Positions 1 through 9,561 of a DNA stretch of 64,000 bases are shown piece by piece. Positions within the stretch are counted from its first letter, which is position 1; the number at the start of each line of letters is the position of its first letter. Origin of the DNA: Pirellulales bacterium (GTDB lineage Bacteria; Planctomycetota; Planctomycetia; Pirellulales; Thermoguttaceae); assembly GCA_016931995.1 (NCBI GenBank), contig JAFGDS010000120.1, positions 1 through 64,000 of the forward strand, read 5' to 3'. The position numbers and the translations under genes were made by a program. Below the pieces are notes generated by a model, which did no database searches, was not told the DNA's origin, and saw nothing but the letters and a program-made list of their open reading frames with translations.

Positions 1-145
1 ATTCCATCAACGTAACACCACCAGACAGCCCTACAACTCACTAACTCGCCAACACAAGAATTCCATTTCACGCTGAACCAGGACAGTAGCAGGTGTCCTT
101 TCCATCGGTACGTGGTGTTGGAGGAGCCACTGCGATTCATTACGA

Positions 146-598
146 ATGCATTTGCTTCTCCTGTTCGGCGACGAGGAGAACCTCTCTGTTGTGGCGGAGC
201 CTTCTTCGATAGATCTATATGTCCTGGACCTCACACAACCCGTCGATCCATGTTCCGCGCAGACGGCGGACAATAGGGTTTGTACAGGGCCCGTCCGCCT
301 CAACGAGCGGGCACGAGTCAAGCTATCCAGAACGCTTGTCAATCCACGCAACTACGAATTTGGGATGGTCCTAGGCGATGTTACATCCCGCCGGATTCGT
401 GTGCGGGCAACGCGACAGAGAGAACACGTGCTCGTAGACTTGGATCTGCGATATGGAGGAATGGCGATCGTCCGCGACAATGGTAAGTACACGGCAGGGT
501 CACACTTTGTACCAATTTGTCGTCACGCACGTAGGGCCATTCTCGAGGTTGCCAAAGACGCATTTCCAGATGATCGCGACATTCAAGCATTGGAGTAG
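146..598 (+). CDS. hypothetical protein, 150 aa
   Basis: A 150-residue soluble protein of no family I recognise. It has no signal peptide or membrane segment. The C-terminal half has a mixed beta/alpha look, with an Arg-rich stretch (VTSRRIRVRATRQREHVL) followed by hydrophobic beta-like segments and an acidic helical end. Codon use is visibly less GC-biased than in later genes, and the first 650 bases of the window look lower in GC, which may mean recent acquisition. No good ribosome binding site precedes the ATG, so the start is uncertain. Overlapping frames are shorter or less protein-like. Confidence 0.45.
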   Translation: MHLLLLFGDEENLSVVAEPSSIDLYVLDLTQPVDPCSAQTADNRVCTGPVRLNERARVKLSRTLVNPRNYEFGMVLGDVTSRRIRVRATRQREHVLVDLDLRYGGMAIVRDNGKYTAGSHFVPICRHARRAILEVAKDAFPDDRDIQALE

Positions 599-706
599 TC
601 GCGACCCCTCCGTGCCAACATAAGTGAGACAACAAGCTACTCGCCTGGCAGGGGGGCACTGACGCACTGACTGGCGTATCGCCTTCCACCTCTTGGGTGC
701 ACGACC

Positions 707-1240
707 ATGAACGATACCGACCTGCCAAAACCGACCCGCAGTTGGCGCCAGTACAGCCTGCGGGGTTTGTTGCTGTTCACTGCGATCGTAGCCGGATTAT
801 TGAGCATCTTTCAGTTGGGTTTCCAACTTGGGATTGCTTGGGTTTTTCTTTTGTGTTTCGTCGGCGCGCAGGGGATCTTCGTAATGGGATCCGCTTATCT
901 ACCGCGTGGTCAGTCGCCCGGTTGGCTTGCAACAGCCATGTGGATCTTATTGATGTGGGCCATTCTGGCGCCCTGGTTCTGCTGGACCGCGGAAATGAGC
1001 GTCTGGCGGGAGATGCCTCGAGGTCCGTGGCTGCGGATGGGGTACACGTGCTTGTACAAGCTCAACGGATTCTTCGTCATGATCGCACCGTTCGTGTTCG
1101 CGGCGATCGGCGGATTCTCTCGCCGCTCATGGCGGTTCTTCATCGTACTGATTGCATCGCAGGCATTGTTGGCCGCGGTTGTGATCGCAATCGGGGTTTG
1201 GATAGTATCCTTGTTTGCCTGGCCTAGTGGTTGCTATTAG
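707..1240 (+). CDS. multi-pass membrane protein, hypothetical
   Basis: A 177-residue inner-membrane protein with about four hydrophobic helices (roughly residues 20-38, 43-62, 75-93 and 120-165, the last probably two helices). The N-terminus carries the short cytoplasmic motif WRQYSLRGLLLF just before the first helix. Similar polar-then-hydrophobic leaders (RxFSLRxLL) are common in planctomycete membrane proteins of unknown function. No catalytic or transport motif is visible. It stands alone between two unrelated genes. A real coding region is likely because hydrophobic periodicity is clear in this frame only. Confidence 0.72.
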   Translation: MNDTDLPKPTRSWRQYSLRGLLLFTAIVAGLLSIFQLGFQLGIAWVFLLCFVGAQGIFVMGSAYLPRGQSPGWLATAMWILLMWAILAPWFCWTAEMSVWREMPRGPWLRMGYTCLYKLNGFFVMIAPFVFAAIGGFSRRSWRFFIVLIASQALLAAVVIAIGVWIVSLFAWPSGCY

Positions 1241-1350
1241 ATCCACGCCGCGTTCCGAAGAAAGGATGCGGAGTCTGGTTCCACGACCGTGGCGAGAGAG
1301 TTCGGGGACGCAGCCAGTGCATCTTCCGAGAAATCCGTGCCGGTGGTTTT

Positions 1351-1376
1351 CCTTGCGAAGCCGCAAGCGGCTTGTT
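1351..1376. repeat. short hairpin repeat (agccgcaagcggct core)
   Basis: The core at 1359-1372 is a 6-bp palindrome with a two-base loop, preceded by ttgcga. The same tgcgaagccgcaagcggct-type element occurs before nuoH (47220) and nuoK (49251). It belongs to the dispersed short palindromes of this genome. The rest of the gap between 1240 and 1529 shows no gene. Confidence 0.6.
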
Positions 1377-1528
1377 GGCCATGTGGCAACAACTTGCTGG
1401 AAGACGTACAAGTATTGGTGTACGCCCTGTCGGACGCGAACAACACGAGCGACTTCGCTTGGACAAGCAGCGCCCCGCGCCGGAAATCACGAAAAGTCGC
1501 GGTTCGCGGGGGGACACGGTCCATCAAC

Positions 1529-2551
1529 CTACGTCCCCTGTCCGATTGCCTCTCCATCGAGGCGATTCCCCATCTTCCGGTGCGTCTGCGGGTCGATGTC
1601 GTAGCCGATTTGGCGGATCGACCCGTCGCACATGCCCATGTTCATGCCGCCCGGATGGGCGCTTCCGAAGCGGAATGGGTCGTAGAAGCCGGGGGTGTCC
1701 TGCATGGGAGGGTAGATCGCCCCGGGACTGTCGCCGCTCCTGGCGGTCCATCGCGCGCTGTCCTGGTCGTCGGCCGTGTAGGGTCCTTGGTTGTCGCCCT
1801 TGTCGATTAGGAGACCTTCGTAGGCGTCTGGATCGAGGTACTTTTCGCCGACGAGGTAGGTATGCGACGTGCCGTCGCTGATGTCCGACATCCGCACGTG
1901 GAAATGCGCCGCCATGATGCCGGTGCCGTCCTTGCTCGGGCCGAAGTTGAAGCTGCCCGAGTCTCCGACCGTCAGGTTCGCGGGTCCGGCTGGCCAGTCG
2001 AGCTGCACGTCGCCCGCGTTCGCCGCGAAGTCGGTGCGGATCTGGTGCGTCAAAGGACCGCAGAGCATCGGCTCGACAATGTAGCTCGCGGAGCCGGGCG
2101 CCAAGGGATAGGCGACGGGAGCACGCCGCGAAGGACACGACCAGATGACGCAAGGGGTTTGGTAGAGCGTTTTCACGGACGGTTTTGGCTCGTCCATCGA
2201 GTTCGGGTCGGTGGAGGCCCCCAAGTCCCGCAACGTGCCCATTTCGAGAAAGGGGAGCAGCGAGTAACCCCAACAGCCCGGCTGTTCGAGGCCGCTGCCG
2301 CGACCGGGATGGGGCGCCCATTTGTATCCCCAGCCACCGCTGGGCAAGTGCCCGAAACTCGACTCGAAAAGAAGGAAGGCCTTGGAAATCTGCGATACCC
2401 GGTTGGCGCACTGAGTGCGCCGCGCCGCTTCGCGCGCCGCTTGCACGGCCGGCAGAAGCAAGGCAATCAAGACACCGATGATGGCAATGACCACCAGCAA
2501 TTCCACCAGTGTAAAACCAGCCGGTCCGCACGGCCTTTTCGCCGATCGCAT
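1529..2551 (-). CDS. DUF1559 domain pseudopilin-like protein
   Basis: A planctomycete DUF1559 protein with a type IV pilin/type II secretion-like leader. After a short basic leader comes [19 protein letters not shown], the prepilin peptidase site and hydrophobic alpha1 helix, then the usual [17 protein letters not shown]. The C-terminus has the family ending ([22 protein letters not shown], here split). Such proteins are thought to be processed by a prepilin peptidase and exposed at the envelope; function is unknown. I chose the ATG at 2551 because AGGA lies six bases upstream; ATGs at 2566 and 2581 are alternatives that only lengthen the leader. The last residues run into repeat-like sequence near 1530. 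Confidence 0.93.
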   Translation of the reverse strand: MRSAKRPCGPAGFTLVELLVVIAIIGVLIALLLPAVQAAREAARRTQCANRVSQISKAFLLFESSFGHLPSGGWGYKWAPHPGRGSGLEQPGCWGYSLLPFLEMGTLRDLGASTDPNSMDEPKPSVKTLYQTPCVIWSCPSRRAPVAYPLAPGSASYIVEPMLCGPLTHQIRTDFAANAGDVQLDWPAGPANLTVGDSGSFNFGPSKDGTGIMAAHFHVRMSDISDGTSHTYLVGEKYLDPDAYEGLLIDKGDNQGPYTADDQDSARWTARSGDSPGAIYPPMQDTPGFYDPFRFGSAHPGGMNMGMCDGSIRQIGYDIDPQTHRKMGNRLDGEAIGQGT

Positions 2552-2965
2552 GGCGCGTCCTTTCATCTCACTTCCGCCCATGGTTTATCAACGGAGCGGG
2601 CGAGAAACTCTACAGAGAATTCAGAGACTATTGTGATAACATCACCCGCGCACCCCTCGATAAAGGTATGTTAATTCAGCACGAGAGGGGGGCGGTGGCA
2701 TTGCGAATCGCGCACGCCGCCAACACGCAATGGAGGGCAAGTGCATCGTGGTTGGCACGCGAGACGATTGGTCGCGGAGGAAGCAGGAGCCATCGTCCCG
2801 TGACGAGGAGGCGGCACGGTCGGCGGGTGGACGCCGGAATCGATCGATCCCCCCTTCTTGACGAAAACGCTCCACCCGGCTAGTCTGGAGGGGTTCCTTG
2901 TCTCGCCCGCGAGCGGTCCTGAGGGTTTCGGGGTCGATCGCTCCAGCGCACCGAGGGCGTCTGCG
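2552..2965. other. divergent intergenic region
   Basis: About 400 bases between the divergent DUF1559 and SHD1 genes, presumably holding both promoters. The part nearest 2600-2680 is locally AT-richer. I see no convincing -35/-10 pair, operator palindrome, RNA gene or coding sequence. An in-frame ATG at 2858 could extend the SHD1 protein, but the added residues lack coding character. Confidence 0.5.
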
Positions 2966-4057
2966 ATGAAGTCCTTTTGTGTCGCGGTTTTCACGTTGGC
3001 CGTTCTGGCATCGCCGTGCGCCGCCGCGCCAGCTCGAACGTGGACCGATTGTCATGGAAAGACTCTGTCGGCCAAGTTCGTCCGCGTTCACGAGGGGAAG
3101 GTCGTGCTGCTTTACGGAGGGCAACCGTTGACCTTGCCGTTCGCGAAGTTCAGCGAGGAGGATCAGCAGTACATTCGCAATTTGCTCGCGGCGCGGGGCA
3201 AGGCGCATCTTCTCCCGCCGGAGAACGGCGGCGACTCCGGCGACGACGCCGATGCCCAAACCGACGGCGCCGGCGGGGGAGTTGCCGCCGGCGCGTCCAG
3301 CCCGGAGCGGACGTGGACCGACGTTCAAGGGCGCACGATCCAGGCGAGGTTCGTCCGCGTCGAGGGCGAGAACGCGGTGCTCCTGAAGCGCGGTCGGGAG
3401 ATATCGGTTCCGCTTGCGCGGTTGAGCGTCGAGGATCAGATGTTCGTCGCGCAGCAGCACGAGGCGCCCCAAGCGACGGGCCGATTGCCGCAGCCAATGG
3501 GCGTGCCGGCGCGGCCGCCCGGCCTTGGGCCGATGGAACCCGCCCAGGCACCGCCCGTGGCGCCGTCCACGGCGATGCCGGGGGCGTCGTTCGACGCTCC
3601 CGGCGGACCGATCGGGCTTTCATCGGGTCCGCATTTCGCGCCGCCGGCGCCACCGCCGCCACCTCCTCCTGCCCCGTCCTTTCCCGAGATTCCGTCGCCT
3701 TGGAGCGGCGGGGGCAACGAACCGCCGCCTTCCGCGGCGCCGTCGTTTCCCGGCGCGTCGTCGCCGGCGATTCCGCCGCAGGATCTTGCGCCGCCGATGG
3801 CCTCGCTGCCCTCCGGTCCGATGTTCGAGTCGGTCAAGGTCTGCGAAAACTGCAAACGACAGGTGCCGTCGGACCTGAAGGCCGGCGACCGCTGCCCGCA
3901 CTGCGGCACGTACTTTGCCTTCGAGCGAGACGAATCGGGGAAGGTGGTGAAGCGCGCCCCGGGAAGGTGGCTTCGGGGCGGCGCCGTCATGGGCGGTCTG
4001 CTCGGCGGCGCGGTGGCGTTCGTGATAACGCTGATCCGCAAGCTCTCGCGGCATTGA
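2966..4057 (+). CDS. SHD1-domain protein with zinc ribbon and C-terminal membrane segment
   Basis: A 363-residue protein with a signal peptide (MKSFCVAVFTLAVLASPCAAA). Two SHD1 (SLA1 homology 1-like) domains follow at about residues 23-75 and 112-165; both show the planctomycete pattern RTWTDxxGxxxxAxFVRVxxxxVxL ending in SxEDQxxV/I. A Pro/Ala/Gly-rich linker runs to about residue 290. Next is a zinc-ribbon-like CxxC...CxxC (Cys293, 296, 310, 313) and then a short Gly/Ala-rich membrane segment near residues 338-358. SHD1 is thought to be a protein-binding module in eukaryotes; in planctomycetes its role is unknown. The ATG at 2966 was chosen because the signal peptide starts there. Confidence 0.9.
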   Translation: MKSFCVAVFTLAVLASPCAAAPARTWTDCHGKTLSAKFVRVHEGKVVLLYGGQPLTLPFAKFSEEDQQYIRNLLAARGKAHLLPPENGGDSGDDADAQTDGAGGGVAAGASSPERTWTDVQGRTIQARFVRVEGENAVLLKRGREISVPLARLSVEDQMFVAQQHEAPQATGRLPQPMGVPARPPGLGPMEPAQAPPVAPSTAMPGASFDAPGGPIGLSSGPHFAPPAPPPPPPPAPSFPEIPSPWSGGGNEPPPSAAPSFPGASSPAIPPQDLAPPMASLPSGPMFESVKVCENCKRQVPSDLKAGDRCPHCGTYFAFERDESGKVVKRAPGRWLRGGAVMGGLLGGAVAFVITLIRKLSRH

Positions 4058-4115
4058 AATTGCCCGACCGGACGAGAGGGCCGAAAAGCGTCGGGAACCA
4101 GCGGCGCCTTTCTCG

Positions 4116-7100
4116 TTACGGGTCGATGAACACCGCCGATACGACCGCATTGCCGTTGGGGTTGGCGCCGGTATGGCGGATCTGGACGCGCGCGCTGCCG
4201 GTGATGGTCCACGTGAGATAGGCGCCCTCGCCCATCCGCTCCACGGCCACGGGACGGACGTCGAGGCGCTGGCCGAAGGAATCGGCGACGACGGCCTCGA
4301 CGGAACGATCGGCGCGATCGTAGTCAAGCAGGTACACGGTGAGGCGATAGGGGCGGTCGTTGGCGGGCGTCACCTGCAAGGCGACCCACTCCGGATCGAA
4401 CCAGCACGAGGCGATCCGACGTCCATCCTCCGCGGCAGGCAGGACCAGCGCGCGGCGGTCGTCGCACGTGGCCGCCCAGGTGAAGGCCGCGCCGCGACGC
4501 AGGTCCAGGTGGAAGCCGTTCTGCACGGTCCGCTCCGCCGAGGGCGTGGCCGCCAACCAGGCCGCCGTCGCTCCGCGGAAGCCGGGCCAATCGCCGCGCC
4601 GTTGGGTATCCATCGCCTGCCACGCGGCGGTTTCTGGGGTTTGCCGCGTCCATCGCAGGGGCAACACGAGTTCCTTGGACGAACGTCCGACGTGGATGGG
4701 CTCGCCCGAGGTCCATGTGGCAAACGACGTGGTTTTGTCCGTGGTTTCGATCGCGAGCCGGACGCGCCGCGGCAGATACCACGCGCCCTCGTCGCCGGCG
4801 GTGATTCGCACCACGGGTTCCGTCAGGTCGTCGATCGTGCAGGGGAACGAGCCCGACTCGCCAGCGAGCGTCCCGACGAGCGTGTCACCCAACCGAACGG
4901 TGAATGGCCCCGGATGGTAGAAGTAATCGCCGTCGAGGCTCAACGTGGCTTTGGCCACTGTCCCCGTGGGCGCGGGCGCCGGCTGCGCGGGAACGCATTC
5001 TCGACGTGGAAAACGGGCGTCGCGGAGGGAGATGAGGCGGTCGGCGTCGGCGTTGTCGAGCGCCGGCGCGTCGCCCTTGCCCACCATGAGCACGGTCGCG
5101 GCGCCGTGGCTGGGCACTTCGACGACGGCTTTGCCCTGGCTGGCGCGGACCGTGGCGCGATATGCCCTACCGCCCAGCGGAATTGCGTGCGCCCAGGTCA
5201 GCTCGCCCGCGTCCGGAGTCGAGATTGTCACTTCGACGCTCTGGGCGTCATGGTTGCCTCGGGTCAGGAATCGGGTGCGCGAGGTCACCGGCACGACGTA
5301 GCGGCCCTGGCCATCCACGAAGAGATCGACGTCGTTCACTCCGGTAACGCCAATGCAGTGGGGTTCGAGCACCTGCCGCTTGCCGGCAAAGACCTTGAAG
5401 AGCGGCGCGAAGAGCTCCATCAGGTCCGCCGCGGTTTCGTCGGGGGCCTGTTGGGAAATGGGGAATCGGTGGGCGATCATCTGCGGCAGCAGGGCGATCT
5501 GAAGGCGCTGTTTGAGATGCGCCTCGAACGGCGCGAGATCGCGTTGGTTCACGTAGGGCCGCTGCTGGTGCCACGCCGACGCCGGACGAAGCGGAATCAA
5601 ATAGCGTTGCGCCAAATAGTCGGACTCGTGACACGAACCGTCCACGTCGCGGAGCAATTCAACGCGCCAAAACTGGTTGACGAACACCCGCTTCCCGGCG
5701 GCGTGGCTGAGTCGGCAGACCTCTTGGACGGCTTCGGCCACCGCGCCGGCCATGTTGTCGGCGGGCCGGTCGCCGATCATCGTCAGCCCGTCGTCGTGGC
5801 CGTAGTCGATAAGGCTTCCCCAGTCCAACCGGTCGATCATGAACCCGTCGAAATCGGGCAGCCGATCGATGTGGCGACGGATCTGCTCCCGCAGGAAGGG
5901 TTGCAGGGCGTACTGCCGACGGGCGTTCATCGCCACGGCGCCCTCCCAGGTCGGAATGGGCTTGCCTTGGGCGTCCTTCATCAAGGCATCGGCGAAACGC
6001 TCCTTGAGGATGCGCTGCGCCTCGGCCGGGTCGCCGCTCTTGCCGCCGGTCCCGCCGTATTCGGTGACGTTGAAATAGGCGTACATCGCGATTCCGTGCC
6101 GGTGCATCTCGGCGATAAAATCGTTAATCCGCCGATCGCTCATCGTCTCGCCGAGCTTCCACAACTTCGCGTAGGTCCATGGAAACCACTCCTTCTCGTC
6201 GGGCAGGTACTGGCCAAGGTGGGTGAACCAAAACGACGACCAGATGAAACGCACGTTCTGGCGTTCCATTTCCGCGAAATCGGGGCGCTGCTGGATGTGG
6301 TGATACCAGAACGCGCCTTCGTAATCGCCGCAGGGCATCGGCGGCTCGAAATACGCGGGATACCGGCCCGCGTAGGCCGCCAGCGCGCCGCGGTAATCCG
6401 CCGGATGCGTGGTGAAAAGGATCCGCAGCGGCGATGGTTTGCCGCCCCCCATGCCGCGATGCCCGAAGGTGAGCCGCAACGTGCGCGCGTCCTTCCACTC
6501 GACCTGCATGTGCGGGATATTGGCGTCCGGCGGCAAGGCAATGGTCAAGGCGCCGTCGCTGGCCGGGTCGAAGACGCTCACCAAGGGCAATACGTAGGCG
6601 TGGCCGTCGGGCGCGCCCCATCGGTAGGCGCCGTAGCGACAGGGTTTGAACGTGGGATGCATCGCCAGGTCGAGCACGCCGCGATCGCTCGGCGTGAAGA
6701 CGCGAAGGGACGGCTCGAGCACGGGCAGCTCGAGGACGATCTCATGCCCGGTGCGCCGCGTCTGGCCGGTGAAGTCCAGATCCCAAACCAACCAATCGCG
6801 GTCCCGCGACCATCGGGATGAGACTATCAGGTCCAGGGGCGGAAGCGATGCGCGGACCGTGGAATCGTCCATGGCCGAACCCTCGGCCGGTGTCGCCGCG
6901 GCGCCGGTTGTCTCGCGTTTCACGGTCATCGTGACGGGAGCGGCCAGCCAGCGACGGTGTCGCGTTTGGACGCCCGTCGGCAGGCCCGTGGACTTGTCGA
7001 TCGTCGCGTGAAGATTGTCGCCGCCGATTCGCCAGGACGCGACGTTGTCGTCGGCGGACGCCATCTTTGCCAGCAAGGTCAGCAGTGCGGCCGCGACGAA

Positions 7101-7124
7101 AAGGATCGTTGTGATTCGCTTCAT
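4116..7124 (-). CDS. exported glycoside hydrolase-like protein (TIM barrel)
   Basis: A 1002-residue exported protein, signal peptide MKRITTILFVAAALLTLLAKMASA. The N-terminal third is beta-rich, like the supersandwich of GH36/GH97-type enzymes. A TIM-barrel-like region begins around residue 270, with aromatic segments (FWYHHIQ, FIWSSFWF, MYAYFNVTEYGG) and a strand ending DFDGFMIDRLDWG near residues 424-436 that could carry a catalytic Asp. The C-terminal part holds beta-sandwich modules. I infer cleavage of a galactoside or other polysaccharide; DUF6259-type proteins are a likely match. It lies downstream of the AraC and URO-D genes on the same strand, suggesting a sugar-induced operon. Substrate cannot be read from sequence. 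Confidence 0.7.
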   Translation of the reverse strand: MKRITTILFVAAALLTLLAKMASADDNVASWRIGGDNLHATIDKSTGLPTGVQTRHRRWLAAPVTMTVKRETTGAAATPAEGSAMDDSTVRASLPPLDLIVSSRWSRDRDWLVWDLDFTGQTRRTGHEIVLELPVLEPSLRVFTPSDRGVLDLAMHPTFKPCRYGAYRWGAPDGHAYVLPLVSVFDPASDGALTIALPPDANIPHMQVEWKDARTLRLTFGHRGMGGGKPSPLRILFTTHPADYRGALAAYAGRYPAYFEPPMPCGDYEGAFWYHHIQQRPDFAEMERQNVRFIWSSFWFTHLGQYLPDEKEWFPWTYAKLWKLGETMSDRRINDFIAEMHRHGIAMYAYFNVTEYGGTGGKSGDPAEAQRILKERFADALMKDAQGKPIPTWEGAVAMNARRQYALQPFLREQIRRHIDRLPDFDGFMIDRLDWGSLIDYGHDDGLTMIGDRPADNMAGAVAEAVQEVCRLSHAAGKRVFVNQFWRVELLRDVDGSCHESDYLAQRYLIPLRPASAWHQQRPYVNQRDLAPFEAHLKQRLQIALLPQMIAHRFPISQQAPDETAADLMELFAPLFKVFAGKRQVLEPHCIGVTGVNDVDLFVDGQGRYVVPVTSRTRFLTRGNHDAQSVEVTISTPDAGELTWAHAIPLGGRAYRATVRASQGKAVVEVPSHGAATVLMVGKGDAPALDNADADRLISLRDARFPRRECVPAQPAPAPTGTVAKATLSLDGDYFYHPGPFTVRLGDTLVGTLAGESGSFPCTIDDLTEPVVRITAGDEGAWYLPRRVRLAIETTDKTTSFATWTSGEPIHVGRSSKELVLPLRWTRQTPETAAWQAMDTQRRGDWPGFRGATAAWLAATPSAERTVQNGFHLDLRRGAAFTWAATCDDRRALVLPAAEDGRRIASCWFDPEWVALQVTPANDRPYRLTVYLLDYDRADRSVEAVVADSFGQRLDVRPVAVERMGEGAYLTWTITGSARVQIRHTGANPNGNAVVSAVFIDP

Positions 7125-7202
7125 TGTTGTGTCCCTCGTGTGAGTTGCCTCATATGCTTTTTTATTGGTGGGAACGTATGGGCTCCAACGTCCGCGTGTT
7201 TG

Positions 7203-8285
7203 TCATCGGCACGGCGTATGGACGATCGCGTCCACCATCGCCTGGAAGTTCTCCATGGGCGTGTCCATCTGCACGTGGTGCGTGGGGCCGAGAATCAGTC
7301 CGCCGTCGCGGCCAATGGTCCGCAACCGCGCTAGCACCTCGCGGCGGACGTCGTCCGGCGTGCCGAAGGGCAAGGTGTGCTGCTCGTCGAGGGAACCCCA
7401 AAAGCAGAGGCGATCGCCGTACAGCCGCTTGATCTCGTCGGGATCCATGCAAGCCGGCTGGATCGGATTCAGGACGTCCAATCCGATATCGATCAGCTCG
7501 GGCACGATCGCGCGCGGATCGCCGTCGCAGTGGTAGGCCACCTTGACGCGCGGGTTGATCGCCTTCAGCTCGGAGATGAACGTCGCCAGACGCGGCTTCA
7601 GGAATTGCCGCCAATGGGCCGGCGAGATCATCATGCCGTGTTGCGTGCCGACGTCGTCGCCGATCCAGATCATGTCGACGCCCATCCGCGCGAGTCGCTT
7701 GGCGGCGGTCAGGTGGTATTGGTGCGGAATCTCGAGAATGCGGTGGGCGAGGTCCGGATCCGCCACGAAGTCGACCAGCAGGCGCGACAGCCCCCGCAGG
7801 GCCCAGGCGGTCTCGAAGATCGTGGTCACCGTGACGCCCACGATGTAGTACTCGCCCCCGTGCCGGGTGAGCAGGCTCTCGGCCTCGAGATAGAGTTCCG
7901 GGCGGTTGGGGTCGGGCGGTCGATAGGCGTCGATCGCCTTGTCGTCGGCGAGGGGATGGGTGGCCACCTCGGTGTAGACGCCCTGGCCGAAGGGCGTGGT
8001 GTACGCGCACGGCCGCCAGCCGACGCCCCACTCGTCGGTGTAGGGCTCGTTCTTCTGGTAATAACAGTTCGCCCAGCCCACCGACGTCAAAAGCATGTCT
8101 TCGTCGAGCGCGATCTCGAGATCGTAGGTGTTTCCACCGCCGTGTGGATTGTGGCCGGCGCCGGCGTCCAGGCCCATGTGTTGGCGCAGCCGGAGGGCGA
8201 ATTCCGGCGTGAAGCTGATCTGCATGGGGCAGCGATCCGGCCGCTCGTGGTTTAGGGCGGTGAGGACGCGCTGGCGATGGTTCAT
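7203..8285 (-). CDS. uroporphyrinogen decarboxylase (URO-D) family protein
   Basis: A 360-residue URO-D superfamily barrel opening with MNHRQRVLTALNHERPDR, the usual start of the methyltransferase-like branch. Family landmarks are WIGDDVGTQHGMMISP near the middle, AYHCDGD, and GLDVLNPIQPACMDP. True heme-pathway HemE differs at the N-terminus, so this is more likely a relative of corrinoid methyltransferase MtaA/CmuA or an uncharacterised planctomycete paralogue. No corrinoid protein is encoded nearby. The start at 8285 is supported by GAGG about eight bases upstream. It is 90 bases downstream of the AraC regulator and 78 bases upstream of the glycosidase-like gene. Confidence 0.85.
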   Translation of the reverse strand: MNHRQRVLTALNHERPDRCPMQISFTPEFALRLRQHMGLDAGAGHNPHGGGNTYDLEIALDEDMLLTSVGWANCYYQKNEPYTDEWGVGWRPCAYTTPFGQGVYTEVATHPLADDKAIDAYRPPDPNRPELYLEAESLLTRHGGEYYIVGVTVTTIFETAWALRGLSRLLVDFVADPDLAHRILEIPHQYHLTAAKRLARMGVDMIWIGDDVGTQHGMMISPAHWRQFLKPRLATFISELKAINPRVKVAYHCDGDPRAIVPELIDIGLDVLNPIQPACMDPDEIKRLYGDRLCFWGSLDEQHTLPFGTPDDVRREVLARLRTIGRDGGLILGPTHHVQMDTPMENFQAMVDAIVHTPCR

Positions 8286-8374
8286 GGTGTTCCCTCGGGG
8301 GCGCTGGTTGTTCTTGCGTGTTGGCGAGTTGCCGCCGCGTCCGCGCGCCCATGCGATCGCGCCGAGGACCTCGG

Positions 8375-9277
8375 TCACTCCGAGATGGGCCTTTGCGAAC
8401 CGATGCGCCATCGATGGGGCGGCACGGCGGCCACCTTTTTGAACAGCTTCGAGAAATGATGGACGTTTTGAAAGCCGAGTTGTTGAGCGATGTGTTTGAT
8501 GGGCAGATCCGACGCGCGCAGCATCATCTTTGCCCGGCCGATCTTCATCTGCAGATGGTATTGGTAGGGCGACAGGCCGGTGTGTTGTTTGAACACGCGG
8601 CGGAGATGGCCCGCGCTGACTCCGAGCGAGTCCGCCAGGTGTTCGATCATCGGCAGCGTCTCGGTGTGTCCTTCAATGGACGCGCGTGCCCTGCGCACCA
8701 GATCGCGGGTACGGTCGTCGGCCCGCCGATTCTGTCGCGCGGCCAGGATTGCCGCGAGGATTCGAAGCGTGTCGGCGGCGATAAGCTGCTGGAAACCCGC
8801 CGTTTGGGATTCGAGCCGATCGAAAATCGCCGTGAACGCGCGGAGGATTTCGTCGTCCACGCCGGCGTCGAATACGGGCGTATCTGGCGAGATGAATCCA
8901 TGGCGCCGCATCCGCTCGGCCATGTCGCCATGGAACGTGACCCAGTATTCGCGCCAGCCGATGTCTCGGAGGGGTCGATAGCGGTGCCACACGTCGGGAA
9001 ACAACAAGAAGGCGGCGCCGGGCCCAACGCCCAAGCGTCCCGTCTCGTTGGATTCAAACTCGCCTTGGCCGTCGGAAATATAGACGACGGCGTATTCGTG
9101 GAAGCTGCGACCCCTGGGCCAACGGAACTCGTGCGATGGCGGATGAACGTGGTCGCGTTGAGGATAAAGGCTGTTCGGCGAGACGTTCCTCCAGCCGGCT
9201 CCGGTCACGTACAGTCCCCACTGTCTGTCCCTTGGGCTGATTGGAAGATAGCGGTAGTATTGATTCGTTTTGGGCAT
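8375..9277 (-). CDS. AraC family transcriptional regulator
   Basis: A 300-residue regulator. The N-terminal cupin-like sensor (about residues 1-150) contains FHEYAVVYISDGQGEFES and FLLFPDVWHRYRP, typical sugar-sensing AraC features. The C-terminal ~100 residues hold two helix-turn-helix motifs: IEHLADSLGVSAGHLRRVFK and IKHIAQQLGFQNVHHFSKLF. The start at 9277 is favoured by GGTGG five bases upstream; ATGs at 9292 and 9343 would add up to 22 residues. It heads a same-strand group with the URO-D and glycosidase-like genes and probably controls them, but the inducer is unknown. Confidence 0.92.
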   Translation of the reverse strand: MPKTNQYYRYLPISPRDRQWGLYVTGAGWRNVSPNSLYPQRDHVHPPSHEFRWPRGRSFHEYAVVYISDGQGEFESNETGRLGVGPGAAFLLFPDVWHRYRPLRDIGWREYWVTFHGDMAERMRRHGFISPDTPVFDAGVDDEILRAFTAIFDRLESQTAGFQQLIAADTLRILAAILAARQNRRADDRTRDLVRRARASIEGHTETLPMIEHLADSLGVSAGHLRRVFKQHTGLSPYQYHLQMKIGRAKMMLRASDLPIKHIAQQLGFQNVHHFSKLFKKVAAVPPHRWRIGSQRPISE

Positions 9278-9561
9278 GTAATCCACCCGCATGGGCGATG
9301 CGGCGCGAAACCATCCCGGGTGTGCAATGCGCCCCTCCCGCATTAGCCTAACGGCGTGCCGAACCGCATGTCAAGATAAAAAGGCCGATTCGGGAGAATC
9401 CATTCCCATCGACGGATGCCGCGCCCAAGGCCCTAATGAATGCCCCTGATTGTGTGCGGAATGGATAAAGACCAGTCCGTTTGCGCTATGCGGCGCGGGA
9501 TGGAACTCTCTCCGACGGATACCGGATTGTTCCAAACGGACCGCGGGGCGCGATCTCTTGT

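Noticed and set aside
4173-6821. 882-codon open frame on the plus strand
   Set aside because: It is antisense to the glycosidase-like gene, whose frame has a signal peptide and family motifs. The plus frame is His/Arg/Gly-rich, as expected from reversed GC-rich codons.
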